From NVTR01 sp036480115 (GTDB taxonomy: Bacteria; Pseudomonadota; Alphaproteobacteria; Rhodobacterales; Rhodobacteraceae): a stretch of DNA of 64,000 nucleotides. The notes under the pieces are model-generated. The model was not told where the DNA came from, made no database searches, and worked only from the letters and a program-made list of their open reading frames with translations. Below, one piece after another: positions 42,307 to 50,516 of this stretch. The stretch's first letter is position 1. Each line of letters starts with the position of its first letter. The stretch is taken from NCBI GenBank assembly GCA_965224795.1, contig CBDDAE010000002.1, forward strand, positions 620,001 to 684,000. The letters run 5' to 3'. The translations under genes and the position numbers were made by a program.

Positions 42307-42496
42307 GTTAATTCCATTCATTTATTTGCAACTTGTATTATTACGAGCCGATCTGCGCAATAAAATTACACAGATACGCCTAAATAAGAAAGTTTTCAAA
42401 TAATTGAACCGGTCGATCACAGGTTCGAAACCGGGGTTTCAACGCCGTGCCGGGGCGTCTATATGCTGGTTGAACAAACACTTATTGGGGGCAGTC

Positions 42497-43468
42497 ATGT
42501 CAGACAAAAAGCACAGTAAAGTTTTAATCATTGGCTCTGGCCCTGCGGGCTATACCGCGGCGGTATACGCCAGCCGCGCCATGCTTGACCCGGTACTGGT
42601 TCAGGGCATTCAGCCCGGCGGCCAACTGACCATCACCACCGAAGTGGAAAACTGGCCCGGCGACACCGAAGTACAAGGCCCCGATCTGATGTTGCGGATG
42701 GAAGCCCACGCAAAATCCGTGGGCACAGAAATTATTTCGGACATCATTCTAAGCGTTGATCTGGATAAGCGACCGTTCACCGCCATTGGCGATAGCGGCA
42801 CGACCTACACGGCTGATGCCTTTATTCTGGCGACCGGTGCGCAAGCCCGCTGGCTGGGTCTGGACAGCGAAGAAAAATTCAAGGGCTTTGGCGTGTCAGC
42901 CTGTGCCACCTGTGATGGTTTCTTTTACCGGGGCAAGGATGTGGTGGTGATCGGCGGCGGCAATACGGCCGTGGAAGAAGCGCTGTTCCTGACCAAATTC
43001 GCCAGCAAGGTCACCGTTATCCACCGCCGCGACGAATTGCGGGCGGAAAAGATCCTGCAACATCGGTTGCTGAACAACGACAAGATCGAAATGCTGTGGG
43101 ATCACCAGTTGGAAGACGTGTTTGGCACCGAAGACCCCCTGGGTGTTGAAGGCGTGCGGGCTAAGAATGTTAAGACCGGTGAAATCACTGAAATCTCCTG
43201 TGCTGGTGTATTTATTGCCATCGGCCATGCCCCTGCATCAGAACTGGTTAAAGATGTGCTTGAAACCCATATGGGCGGTTACGTGGTGACCAAACCTGAC
43301 AGCACGGTCACATCGATCCCCGGCGTATTTGCTGCCGGAGATTTGACTGATCATATCTACCGTCAGGCCGTCACCAGCGCCGGTATGGGCTGTATGGCTG
43401 CGCTTGAAGCAGAAAAGTTTCTGTCTGAAATGGAAAGCGAAGACGCCGAGGTGAAGGCCGCTGAATGA
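42497..43468 (+). CDS. trxB: Thioredoxin-disulfide reductase
   Basis: A 323-residue flavoenzyme that uses NADPH to reduce thioredoxin. FAD loop IIGSGPAGYTAAVYASRA, redox-active CATC in VSACATCDGFFY, NADPH loop VIGGGNTAVEEALFL, and FAAGDLTDHIYRQAVTSAGM near the end. The length is typical. ATG 42497 matches the family N-terminus; the frame from 42404 is leader. Confidence 0.97.
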   Translation: MSDKKHSKVLIIGSGPAGYTAAVYASRAMLDPVLVQGIQPGGQLTITTEVENWPGDTEVQGPDLMLRMEAHAKSVGTEIISDIILSVDLDKRPFTAIGDSGTTYTADAFILATGAQARWLGLDSEEKFKGFGVSACATCDGFFYRGKDVVVIGGGNTAVEEALFLTKFASKVTVIHRRDELRAEKILQHRLLNNDKIEMLWDHQLEDVFGTEDPLGVEGVRAKNVKTGEITEISCAGVFIAIGHAPASELVKDVLETHMGGYVVTKPDSTVTSIPGVFAAGDLTDHIYRQAVTSAGMGCMAALEAEKFLSEMESEDAEVKAAE

Positions 43469-43788
43469 CGCCATTAAGTTGGCGCGCCAGCGACGCCGCG
43501 CGAACGTTCGGTGCAGAGGGTATGATTTATCCTTCGCGCACATTGCCATTGAAATGGTGGCACCTGGTATTGTTTCGTTGGAATACGCCCGGCGCACCGG
43601 TTTTACGCCGGGACGGACCTGCATTGCCCTTTATTTGCGGTCAGTAATGCCAAGGGCGGGTTATTGACGCCTCTGGTTCATCATTTACCAATTTTGCGGT
43701 TGAAAGCTTGCAGTCCTGCCCAAAGGCGCGTTATTGCCCGGCTGAATTCAAATTAAATTTGCTAATTAGCCAAAAAGGCCCGGTTCCA
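43469..43788. other. Intergenic region trxB to sat-cysC
   Basis: About 320 bases. A strong CCCGGCG (43588-43594) / CGCCGGG (43606-43612) hairpin lies mid-way and may attenuate or terminate trxB transcripts, but no T-run follows. A 60-codon frame from 43465 overlaps the trxB stop as ATGA; it is Trp/Arg-rich and not convincing. The AT-rich stretch before 43789 (AAATTAAATTTGCTAATTAG) may be the sat promoter. Confidence 0.5.
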
Positions 43789-45495
43789 ATGCAGTTGTCC
43801 AATCTTACCCCGATCCCAGAACTATATGTTTCCCACGATTCGGCGCTAAAACTAAAACTAGAAGCCGCCGAATTGCCAAGCTGGGATTTGTCTCCACGTC
43901 AGATTTGCGATCTGGAACTTCTGATGAATGGTGGCTTTAATCCCCTGAAAGGTTTCCTGGGAAAGGCCGATTATGACAGTGTTGTCAAAGATTTGCGGCT
44001 TACCGATGGCAGCCTTTGGCCAATGCCAATTACTTTGGATATCAGCGAAAAATTTGGCGAAACTGTTGAACCTGGCCAGGATATCGCGCTTCGCGATCAG
44101 GAAGGTGTGATCTTGGCGATCATGTCCGTTTCCGACAAGTGGTCCCCCGATAAAGCGCTGGAAGCCAAGAACGTTTATGGGGCAGATGACATCGCACACC
44201 CGGCTGTTAATTACCTGCATAACACTGCCGGTCCAATTTATCTTGGCGGCCCGGTTACGGGCATCCAACAACCCGTGCATTATGATTTTCGCGCAAGGCG
44301 TGACACGCCCAATGAATTGCGGGCCTATTTTCGCAAGGTTGGCTGGCGCCGCGTCGTTGCTTTCCAAACCCGCAATCCACTGCACCGGGCGCACCAAGAA
44401 CTGACATTTCGCGCCGCCAAGGAAGCCCAGGCCAACCTGTTGATTCACCCGGTTGTCGGCATGACCAAACCCGGCGATGTCGATCATTTCACACGAGTCC
44501 GCTGTTATGAGGCGGTGTTGGACAAATACCCCAGTTCAACCACAACCATGAGCTTGCTAAACTTGGCCATGCGCATGGCGGGGCCACGCGAAGCAGTGTG
44601 GCACGGTTTGATCCGCGCCAACCACGGATGCACCCACTTTATTGTTGGTCGGGACCACGCCGGGCCGGGTAAAAACTCGTCCGGGGATGATTTTTACGGC
44701 CCCTACGACGCCCAGGAATTGTATCGCAAATACCAGGACGAAATCGGTGCAGAAATGGTTGATTTCAAGCATATGGTCTACGTTCAGGAACGGGCCCAGT
44801 ACGAACCTGCCGACGAAATCACAGGCGATGTGACCGTTTTGAATATTTCGGGCACTGAACTACGCCGCCGGCTGGCTGAAGGGCTGGAAATACCTGAATG
44901 GTTCTCGTTTCCCGAAGTGGTAACCGAATTGCGTCGTACCCGCCCTGCCCGTTCAAAACAAGGGTTTACAGTGTTTTTCACCGGGCTATCTGGTTCCGGA
45001 AAATCCACCATTGCCAACGCACTTATGGTCAAGTTGATGGAAATGGGCGGACGGCCCGTGACCCTTTTAGACGGCGACATTGTGCGTAAAAACCTAAGTT
45101 CTGAACTTGGGTTTTCCAAAGAACACCGCGACCTGAACATCCGTCGAATCGGCTATGTCGCATCCGAAATTACTAAGAATGGCGGCATAGCAATTTGTGC
45201 GCCAATCGCCCCTTACGAATCCACCAGGCGGGCGGTCCGCGAAGAGATCGAATCCTTTGGTGCTTTTTTGGAAATCCATGTGGCTACTTCGCTGGAAGAA
45301 TGCGAACGGCGCGATCGCAAAGGCCTTTATAAACTGGCGCGTGCCGGCAAGATCAAGGAATTCACTGGCATTTCAGATCCTTATGAAGAGCCCAAAAGCC
45401 CAGAACTTAGCGTTGAAACTGAAAACGTTGAGGTCGACAATTGCGCCCATCAGGTTGTTTTGAAACTTGAAAGCATGGGTTTGATTGCTGTCTAG
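43789..45495 (+). CDS. Bifunctional sulfate adenylyltransferase / APS kinase
   Basis: A 568-residue fusion. The N-terminal ATP sulfurylase (PUA-like domain, then catalytic domain) has the QTRNPLHRAHQEL (HxxH) and GRDHAGPGKNSSG motifs and activates sulfate to APS. The C-terminal APS kinase (about residue 390 on) has the P-loop FTGLSGSGKSTIANAL, LDGDIVRKNLSSELGFSKEH and APIAPYESTR, and makes PAPS. The Sat-CysC order matches that common in Rhodobacterales. ATG 43789 follows AAGG at -13. It ends in a stem-loop. Confidence 0.95.
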   Translation: MQLSNLTPIPELYVSHDSALKLKLEAAELPSWDLSPRQICDLELLMNGGFNPLKGFLGKADYDSVVKDLRLTDGSLWPMPITLDISEKFGETVEPGQDIALRDQEGVILAIMSVSDKWSPDKALEAKNVYGADDIAHPAVNYLHNTAGPIYLGGPVTGIQQPVHYDFRARRDTPNELRAYFRKVGWRRVVAFQTRNPLHRAHQELTFRAAKEAQANLLIHPVVGMTKPGDVDHFTRVRCYEAVLDKYPSSTTTMSLLNLAMRMAGPREAVWHGLIRANHGCTHFIVGRDHAGPGKNSSGDDFYGPYDAQELYRKYQDEIGAEMVDFKHMVYVQERAQYEPADEITGDVTVLNISGTELRRRLAEGLEIPEWFSFPEVVTELRRTRPARSKQGFTVFFTGLSGSGKSTIANALMVKLMEMGGRPVTLLDGDIVRKNLSSELGFSKEHRDLNIRRIGYVASEITKNGGIAICAPIAPYESTRRAVREEIESFGAFLEIHVATSLEECERRDRKGLYKLARAGKIKEFTGISDPYEEPKSPELSVETENVEVDNCAHQVVLKLESMGLIAV

Positions 45496-45523
45496 ATATT
45501 ACGGCGTTTTCAGAGACGTCCAA

Positions 45524-45553
45524 GGCTAACGCCCGAAATTCCGGGCGTTGGCC
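45524..45553. terminator. Bidirectional stem-loop between sat-cysC and cytochrome b561 gene
   Basis: GGCTAACGCCCG (45524-45535), a 6-base loop and CGGGCGTTGGCC (45542-45553) pair with one mismatch. No T-run on either side. Position between convergent genes supports a terminator role. Confidence 0.6.
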
Positions 45554-46038
45554 TATTGCGCTTTCATCATCCGGCGGATCAATCCATCCTTTAGGATGTA
45601 GTGATGAAACAGTGCTGCCAGAGCATGTAGTAATATCAGCGCAAACAATACTGTGGTTAGCAGCTCATGGGCTTGTGCCGCCGGTTTAATACCACCGCCC
45701 CAAGCGGCCATACCGGAAGCAGGCACAATAATCATCAGCAAGTAAAGTGCCCAGTGTACAATCTTACCGGCACGTTCTTGCAACGCGCTACCGGCCCCTG
45801 TGGGTTCAGGCACGCCGCGCATGAAACGCACAATCAGGCGCACGATAACCAAAACCAAAACCGACAGGCCGACAATCACGTGAATCTGGGCACCATTCCC
45901 AACCACATCCTGACCTTTAAGCACGACTTCGTACGCTGTTTCCATGCCCTCATGGAAAAGCGCCTGAAACAGTATCAGCAAGGCTATAACCCAATGCAGG
46001 CCAATTTGAAGTTTAGAATAACCCGTTGGTTGGTTCAT
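45553..46038 (-). CDS. Cytochrome b561-family membrane protein
   Basis: A 161-residue protein with four TM helices and His residues in positions for heme ligation: QIGLHWVIALLILFQALFHE (TM1), GAQIHVIVGLSVLVLVIVRL (TM2), a TM3 with ALYLLMIIVPASGMAAWGG, and HELLTTVLFALILLHALAAL plus FHHYI (TM4). This fits bacterial cytochrome b561/YceJ-like electron carriers. The electron partner is unknown. Confidence 0.9.
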   Translation of the reverse strand: MNQPTGYSKLQIGLHWVIALLILFQALFHEGMETAYEVVLKGQDVVGNGAQIHVIVGLSVLVLVIVRLIVRFMRGVPEPTGAGSALQERAGKIVHWALYLLMIIVPASGMAAWGGGIKPAAQAHELLTTVLFALILLHALAALFHHYILKDGLIRRMMKAQ

Positions 46039-46048
46039 AATCAGCCCC

Positions 46049-46276
46049 TCAATGCACGTTTACTGGTGCCATATCATTCTGTCGGGCCAAAACAAATGCA
46101 AGGCTTTTCCCATTCACAAGTGCCAGTCTTTCGCCATTTTCATCGTGGACAGCGTATAAATCATCGGCACCAGCTGCTTGTTTGCGCAGTTTTCTGGGCA
46201 ATTCGGTAATATCCACCGGACGCACATAGGCTATCCTGGCTGACTTTCTATCATCATTTTTCTCTGAATTATCCAT
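46049..46276 (-). CDS. DUF1150-family protein
   Basis: A 75-residue protein with ARIAYVRPVDITELPRKLRK and YAVHDENGERLALVNGKSLA then FVLARQNDMAPVNVH, the DUF1150 pattern of alphaproteobacteria; function unknown. It is 11 bases downstream of the Hsp20 gene, its standard partner, and so is probably under the same heat-shock promoter. Confidence 0.92.
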   Translation of the reverse strand: MDNSEKNDDRKSARIAYVRPVDITELPRKLRKQAAGADDLYAVHDENGERLALVNGKSLAFVLARQNDMAPVNVH

Positions 46277-46287
46277 GCCCGACCCTT

Positions 46288-46704
46288 TTACCCACCTTGA
46301 TTAATTTTAATCGATTGCACAATGCTTTCAGCTAGGGCGCGCTTCAGATCAACGTGCAGCAAACCATTAGTCATCGCCGCACCGGCCACATCAACGCCAT
46401 CAGCCAACACGAAACTACGTTGGAATTGCCGGGCCGCTATGCCCTGGTGCAGAAAAATCCGCCCCTCGGTTTCCTCGGCCTGTTTGCCCCGGATCACCAG
46501 CTGGCGGTCTTCAACGGTGATCGACAGATCAGCTTCACAAAACCCTGCCACAGCCAAAGTGATCCGATAGCTTTCATCGCTTGTCTGTTCAATGTTGAAA
46601 GGTGGATACCCACCCAAATCAGATTTATTAGCCCGTTCCACCAATTGCTCAAGCTGCTCAAACCCTAAAAAGAAAGGGTGCGTAGACAGGGTAAGTTTCG
46701 GCAT
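46288..46704 (-). CDS. Hsp20/alpha-crystallin small heat-shock protein
   Basis: A 138-residue holdase: N-terminal STHPFFLGFEQLEQLVERAN, alpha-crystallin domain YPPFNIEQTSDESYRITLAV through RQFQRSFVLADGVDVAGAAM, then NGLLHVDLKRA. IbpA/HspA-like. ATG 46704 with AAAGGACG upstream is the start; frame to 46806 is leader. An RpoH-type promoter lies at 46761-46791, about 57 bases before the start. Confidence 0.95.
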   Translation of the reverse strand: MPKLTLSTHPFFLGFEQLEQLVERANKSDLGGYPPFNIEQTSDESYRITLAVAGFCEADLSITVEDRQLVIRGKQAEETEGRIFLHQGIAARQFQRSFVLADGVDVAGAAMTNGLLHVDLKRALAESIVQSIKINQGG

Positions 46705-46760
46705 CGACACGTCCTTTGATAAGCGACTGCTTCGTTTTGGCCCCAATTGGCGACCTTCTG

Positions 46761-46791
46761 TAAATATGGGGACCAATCTGTCAGTCGCAAG
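46761..46791 (-). promoter_or_regulatory. RpoH (sigma-32) promoter for Hsp20-DUF1150
   Basis: On the minus strand CTTGCG (46786-46791) is the -35 and CCCCATATTTA (CCCCAT at 46766-46771) the -10, with 14 bases between. This agrees with the sigma-32 consensus (CTTGAA, about 14 bases, CCCCATNTA). It drives the Hsp20 gene with a leader of roughly 50 bases. Confidence 0.8.
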
Positions 46792-46877
46792 GCTGGGCTT
46801 GCGCATTTCCTTGGCCTAACAGCATTAGTTGGCTATTTTGAGAGCAACAGTGAATTAACAGGACCAACCAGACCAAC

Positions 46878-47096
46878 ATGACTATTGCTGGAAAAATGGA
46901 CCACAGGGAAGTTTTGCGCGTTAAGCTTGCTGTGCTGCTTCGCGAACATGGCGATCTGGATGAAGCTATCCACGCCTTGCAGGAAAGCAGGCGCGCCGAT
47001 CAGTTTCGCCTGAGGCGGTTGAAAAAACAGAAACTCCACCTCAAAGATCAAATTACGATACTCAATGACGAACTCACCCCAGACATCATTGCGTGA
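46878..47096 (+). CDS. YdcH-family (DUF465) small protein
   Basis: A 72-residue helical, basic protein: LREHGDLDEAIHALQESRRA then DQFRLRRLKKQKLHLKDQIT, the YdcH/DUF465 pattern (a cytosolic coiled-coil of unknown role). ATG 46878 or 46896 could be used. It sits 48 bases before purE, as in many Rhodobacterales. Confidence 0.88.
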   Translation: MTIAGKMDHREVLRVKLAVLLREHGDLDEAIHALQESRRADQFRLRRLKKQKLHLKDQITILNDELTPDIIA

Positions 47097-47144
47097 CCCG
47101 GCCATCGCGCTATAGTGCGGTTTCAAATTTCAGCGAGCAAACAG

Positions 47145-47633
47145 ATGAACACCCCAAGCGTTGGCATTATCATGGGCAGTCAGTCCGACTGGCAAACTAT
47201 GAAACAGGCGGCTTTGGTGCTGGATGAATTGGGCGTGGGTTATGAAACGAAAATAATTTCGGCACACAGAACCCCGGACAGGCTGTGGGATTATGGTGCA
47301 TCCGCCGCCACGAATGGATTGCAGGTGATCATAGCCGGGGCCGGTGGTGCTGCCCATTTGCCCGGCATGATGGCATCTAAAACCCGCATTCCAGTGATTG
47401 GTGTCCCCATTAAAACAGCCACATTGTCGGGCATCGATAGTCTGTATTCGATCGTGCAAATGCCTAAGGGATTTCCTGTGGCAACCATGGCTATTGGCGA
47501 TGCCGGGGCCGCAAACGGCGCCTTGATGGCCGCGGCTATTTTGGCTTTAAATGACGATGAACTGGCCAGCCGCCTGGACGCATGGCGCGCGGCGCTTTCT
47601 GCCTCAATTCCAGAAGAACCCAAAGATGAATAA
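47145..47633 (+). CDS. purE: N5-carboxyaminoimidazole ribonucleotide mutase
   Basis: A 162-residue enzyme converting N5-CAIR to CAIR in purine synthesis, acting after PurK. Motifs: VGIIMGSQSDWQTMKQAALV, ISAHRTPDRLWDYGASA, AGAGGAAHLPGMMASKT, and VATMAIGDAGAANGALMAAA. ATG 47145 fits the family's start. Overlaps purK by eight bases. Confidence 0.97.
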   Translation: MNTPSVGIIMGSQSDWQTMKQAALVLDELGVGYETKIISAHRTPDRLWDYGASAATNGLQVIIAGAGGAAHLPGMMASKTRIPVIGVPIKTATLSGIDSLYSIVQMPKGFPVATMAIGDAGAANGALMAAAILALNDDELASRLDAWRAALSASIPEEPKDE

Positions 47634-48717
47634 ACCCTTGGCCCCCGGTGCCACCATCGGAATACTGGGGGGTGGTCAGTTGGGTCGTATGCTTTGTGTT
47701 GCCGCTTCCCGACTTGGGTTTATGTGCCATATTTTTGAACCGGGTGCGCACCCCCCTGCCGGACAGGTTGCAGCCAAGGTTACAACTGCCCCCTATAGTA
47801 ACACCCAGGCGCTGATGGATTTTGCCAACAGCGTCGACATTATCACCTTTGAATTTGAAAATGTTCCGACCCAGGCACTAGATATACTGGAAGCTATCAA
47901 ACCCGTTTATCCCGGCCGCGAGGCCCTGCGCATCAGCCAGGACCGGTTAACGGAAAAGGCATTTCTAGACGATCTAGGCCTACAAACAGCGCCCTTCCGC
48001 GCAGTGGATAAACAGGAAGATTTGGAAAAAGCGCTGGCAACAATCGGCACCCCCGCAATCCTGAAAAGCCGTCGCTTTGGCTATGACGGCAAGGGACAGG
48101 TGCGCCTGAACTCAGTAAAAGACGCCGAAAAGGCATTAGCATACATAGCCGATGCCCCAGCCATTCTGGAAGGTTTCGTTGATTTCAGCCATGAGGTTTC
48201 GGTGATCGGAGCCCGGGGTCGCGACGGCCAAATTGCCTGCTTTGATCCCGGTGAAAACGTGCATCTGAACGGGATTTTACACACCACCACCCTGCCCGCC
48301 AGACTAAGTATAGGGCAACGCACAGATGCCGTGCTGATTGCCGCTAAGGTAATGAATGCGCTGGATTATGTTGGCGTTTTGGGACTAGAGCTATTCGTGA
48401 CACCCAAGGGTTTCATCGTGAATGAATTTGCTCCACGTGTTCACAATTCTGGCCATTGGACGCAACAGGGCTGCACCATAGATCAGTTTGAACAACACAT
48501 CCGTGCCATTGCCGGATGGCCACTTGGAGATGGTCGCCGGCATTCCAATGTCAAAATGTTAAACCTGATTGGTTCAGATTTTGATCAGGTGCCGGCGTTG
48601 GCTAAGAACGGAAATAGTGCGATACATCTATATGGTAAGGCCGATGTGAAACCCGGGCGCAAAATGGGCCATATCAATGAGATTACCGGCCCGGCTAATC
48701 CCACAAAGACTGGATAA
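47626..48717 (+). CDS. purK: N5-carboxyaminoimidazole ribonucleotide synthase
   Basis: A 363-residue ATP-grasp enzyme adding bicarbonate to AIR. GILGGGQLGRMLCVAASRLG at the N-terminus, SRRFGYDGKGQVRL (grasp loop), VDFSHEVSVIGARGRDGQIA, and EFAPRVHNSGHWTQQGC are diagnostic. It overlaps purE by 8 bases and its 3' end overlaps the convergent lipase gene by 23. Confidence 0.97.
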   Translation: MNKPLAPGATIGILGGGQLGRMLCVAASRLGFMCHIFEPGAHPPAGQVAAKVTTAPYSNTQALMDFANSVDIITFEFENVPTQALDILEAIKPVYPGREALRISQDRLTEKAFLDDLGLQTAPFRAVDKQEDLEKALATIGTPAILKSRRFGYDGKGQVRLNSVKDAEKALAYIADAPAILEGFVDFSHEVSVIGARGRDGQIACFDPGENVHLNGILHTTTLPARLSIGQRTDAVLIAAKVMNALDYVGVLGLELFVTPKGFIVNEFAPRVHNSGHWTQQGCTIDQFEQHIRAIAGWPLGDGRRHSNVKMLNLIGSDFDQVPALAKNGNSAIHLYGKADVKPGRKMGHINEITGPANPTKTG

Positions 48718-49420
48718 CCAGCCCTCCGAATGTCAGGTCATGGTCAAAGGCACCGGTTTCCAAAAATAGTTTAACCTGCGCAATTACCACGGGATTCATC
48801 ATCATAAATGTATGGGTCACGGGCAAAACAATATGGTCGTCCATGCCGACAATTCTGGTGCTATCCACCGAAACTTTGCCGTCATCTGTCCCCTCGATGA
48901 AACTTGAATAAAGTGGGTTAAGGGACTGGCTTCCAGCGATGATGCCCAGTTCAAAGCGAGCAAATCCCAACTTATTTGGCAGCGCATCGCTTCCGGTTCC
49001 CAATTCTAACCCGGCCGGACCATTCAACCACTGAAACGGCCCCAGATCCTCAAACGCATCGACAAGCGCCGAGCCTTTATTAGGCGGCCCCATCATTACA
49101 ACACGGCCCATGTTTTCGGGCCTGTTTTCGTGCAACCAGGCACGCACAAGAATACCGCCCATCGAATGGGTGACGAAATGCACCGTCTGATCACCACAGG
49201 CGGAAACAGCCGGTGGAATGCTGGCCTGTACCAAATCTTCTATCGGGGCTTTTGTCGAAGCATAGTCTACGTTGACCACGGCATAACCCTGACTTTGCAG
49301 CGAATTTTGTATCACACGCATGGAAAACGCAGAGCGCGCCAAGCCATGTAGCAACACCACACAATCGGCATGGGCAAGCCCTGGCAACAGGGTCAGTATC
49401 AGGGCAAAAACAAATCTCAT
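48695..49420 (-). CDS. Secreted alpha/beta-hydrolase (triacylglycerol lipase/PGAP1-like)
   Basis: A 241-residue protein with a signal peptide (MRFVFALILTLLPGLAHA, cleavage before DCVVLLHG). VVLLHGLARSAFSM is the oxyanion-hole strand, VHFVTHSMGGILVRAWL carries the nucleophile Ser (HSMGG), and VLPVTHTFMMMN carries the likely catalytic His. Resembles lipase family 1/PGAP1-type esterases. ATG 49420 is chosen from the signal peptide. Its 3' end overlaps purK. Confidence 0.88.
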   Translation of the reverse strand: MRFVFALILTLLPGLAHADCVVLLHGLARSAFSMRVIQNSLQSQGYAVVNVDYASTKAPIEDLVQASIPPAVSACGDQTVHFVTHSMGGILVRAWLHENRPENMGRVVMMGPPNKGSALVDAFEDLGPFQWLNGPAGLELGTGSDALPNKLGFARFELGIIAGSQSLNPLYSSFIEGTDDGKVSVDSTRIVGMDDHIVLPVTHTFMMMNPVVIAQVKLFLETGAFDHDLTFGGLVIQSLWD

Positions 49421-49484
49421 GCGGTTAAAATAGCCAACTGCGATGGCGGTTTCGAGGCCAAATTGAAAGAACCCTGCGTCATTG

Positions 49485-50324
49485 TCAGTTTTTCGCCGAC
49501 GGTCGTAGAGATATTGCGATCCCCAACAATACCAATGCTGCGGCAACAAAAAACCGTAAACTCACTGGTTCCCCCAGAAATACCACCCCCCCGGCCGCCG
49601 CTATTACCGGCACGGTCAGCTGCGCCACAGCGGCGACAGATGCGGCCAAGCGGGGTAACACACTATACCAAAGTGCATATCCCGCCCCTGATGTCACCGC
49701 TCCGCTGATCACCGCCAGCGTCGCCCCTCTGGGTGTAATTTCCCCAGAAAATATCGCAAAAACTACTACCCCAATCGGTAAAGCCAGTGCAAAATTCGCT
49801 GCCGTTGACCCCAGCGGATCATCCACCCCGCGCCCCAGCAATGAATACACCCCCCAGCCAATAGCCGCCGCGGCCATCAGCAGCGCCCCAACCGGATCCG
49901 GCGCAACGCCGCCCGCAGGTAAAAGCAAAACCATCAAACCGCCAAAGGCAATTGCGGCCCCAATCCAGCGCGCCGCAGGCACCGCCTCACGCGCAATCAA
50001 GGCCCCGGCAAACATGGTGATCTGCACACCACCAAACAGGATCAATGCCCCGACTCCAGTGTTCAGCGACACATAGGCAAACGAAAACCCAAGCACATAA
50101 AGGGCTAACATCAATACGCCCCAAACTCGTCCATTTGCACGCCACGGTACCGCGCGATCCGAACGAAGCGTCGCCAGTAACAACAAAAACACCGCCCCCG
50201 CCGCCAACCGGATCATGGCAAACGCTGCCGGGCCGGTGCCATCCCCCACTAATGCCATCCGGTTCAGTACCGAATTGGCGGCAAATGCGATCATGACCAG
50301 TGATGTTAAAAACAAAAGACGCAT
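49485..50324 (-). CDS. DMT-superfamily transporter (EamA domains)
   Basis: A 279-residue, ten-TM inner-membrane protein with two EamA repeats: SLVMIAFAANSVLNRMALVG, GFSFAYVSLNTGVGALILFG, then AVTSGAGYALWYSVLPRLAA and TVPVIAAAGGVVFLGEPVSL, a standard EamA C-terminus. Exporter with unknown substrate. The upstream dispersed repeat lies at 50383-50433. Confidence 0.88.
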   Translation of the reverse strand: MRLLFLTSLVMIAFAANSVLNRMALVGDGTGPAAFAMIRLAAGAVFLLLLATLRSDRAVPWRANGRVWGVLMLALYVLGFSFAYVSLNTGVGALILFGGVQITMFAGALIAREAVPAARWIGAAIAFGGLMVLLLPAGGVAPDPVGALLMAAAAIGWGVYSLLGRGVDDPLGSTAANFALALPIGVVVFAIFSGEITPRGATLAVISGAVTSGAGYALWYSVLPRLAASVAAVAQLTVPVIAAAGGVVFLGEPVSLRFFVAAALVLLGIAISLRPSAKN

Positions 50325-50382
50325 GGTTTAGAAACTGGCGCAAATTGAGATTTTTTCAATCAGATTTTGCATTCGCCTAACC

Positions 50383-50433
50383 GTTCTTCTTTTCATAAAA
50401 ACCTCCGCCAGAGGCAAACCGCCCGCAGGGCTA
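50383..50433. repeat. Short dispersed intergenic repeat, copy B
   Basis: GTTCTTCTTTTCATAAAA then CCTCCGCCAGAGGC and CCGCCCGCAGGGCTA closely match 15361-15413. It lies between the DMT transporter start and the groEL terminator. Confidence 0.55.
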
Positions 50434-50463
50434 AAAGAAATGCGCGCATTGCGCGCTCAATAC

Positions 50464-50490
50464 AAAAAGGGCCCGCGCAATGCGAGCCCT
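50464..50490 (-). terminator. Rho-independent terminator of groES-groEL
   Basis: On the minus strand AGGGCTCGC, a short loop and GCGGGCCCT (one G-T pair) form a stem followed by TTTTTG, 27 bases after the groEL stop. It is the best intrinsic terminator in the window. Confidence 0.85.
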
Positions 50491-50516
50491 ATTCAATCTT
50501 ATATGCCAGGCGTGGC

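Noticed and set aside
42415..42445. AGGTTCGAAACCGGGG resembles a tRNA T-arm
   Set aside because: The flanking 5-base stems do not pair and no acceptor, D or anticodon arm can be drawn around it; it is trxB leader sequence.
43465..43647. 60-codon frame overlapping the trxB stop as ATGA
   Set aside because: Composition is Trp/Arg-rich and unlike a protein, no family resemblance, and a strong hairpin lies inside it.
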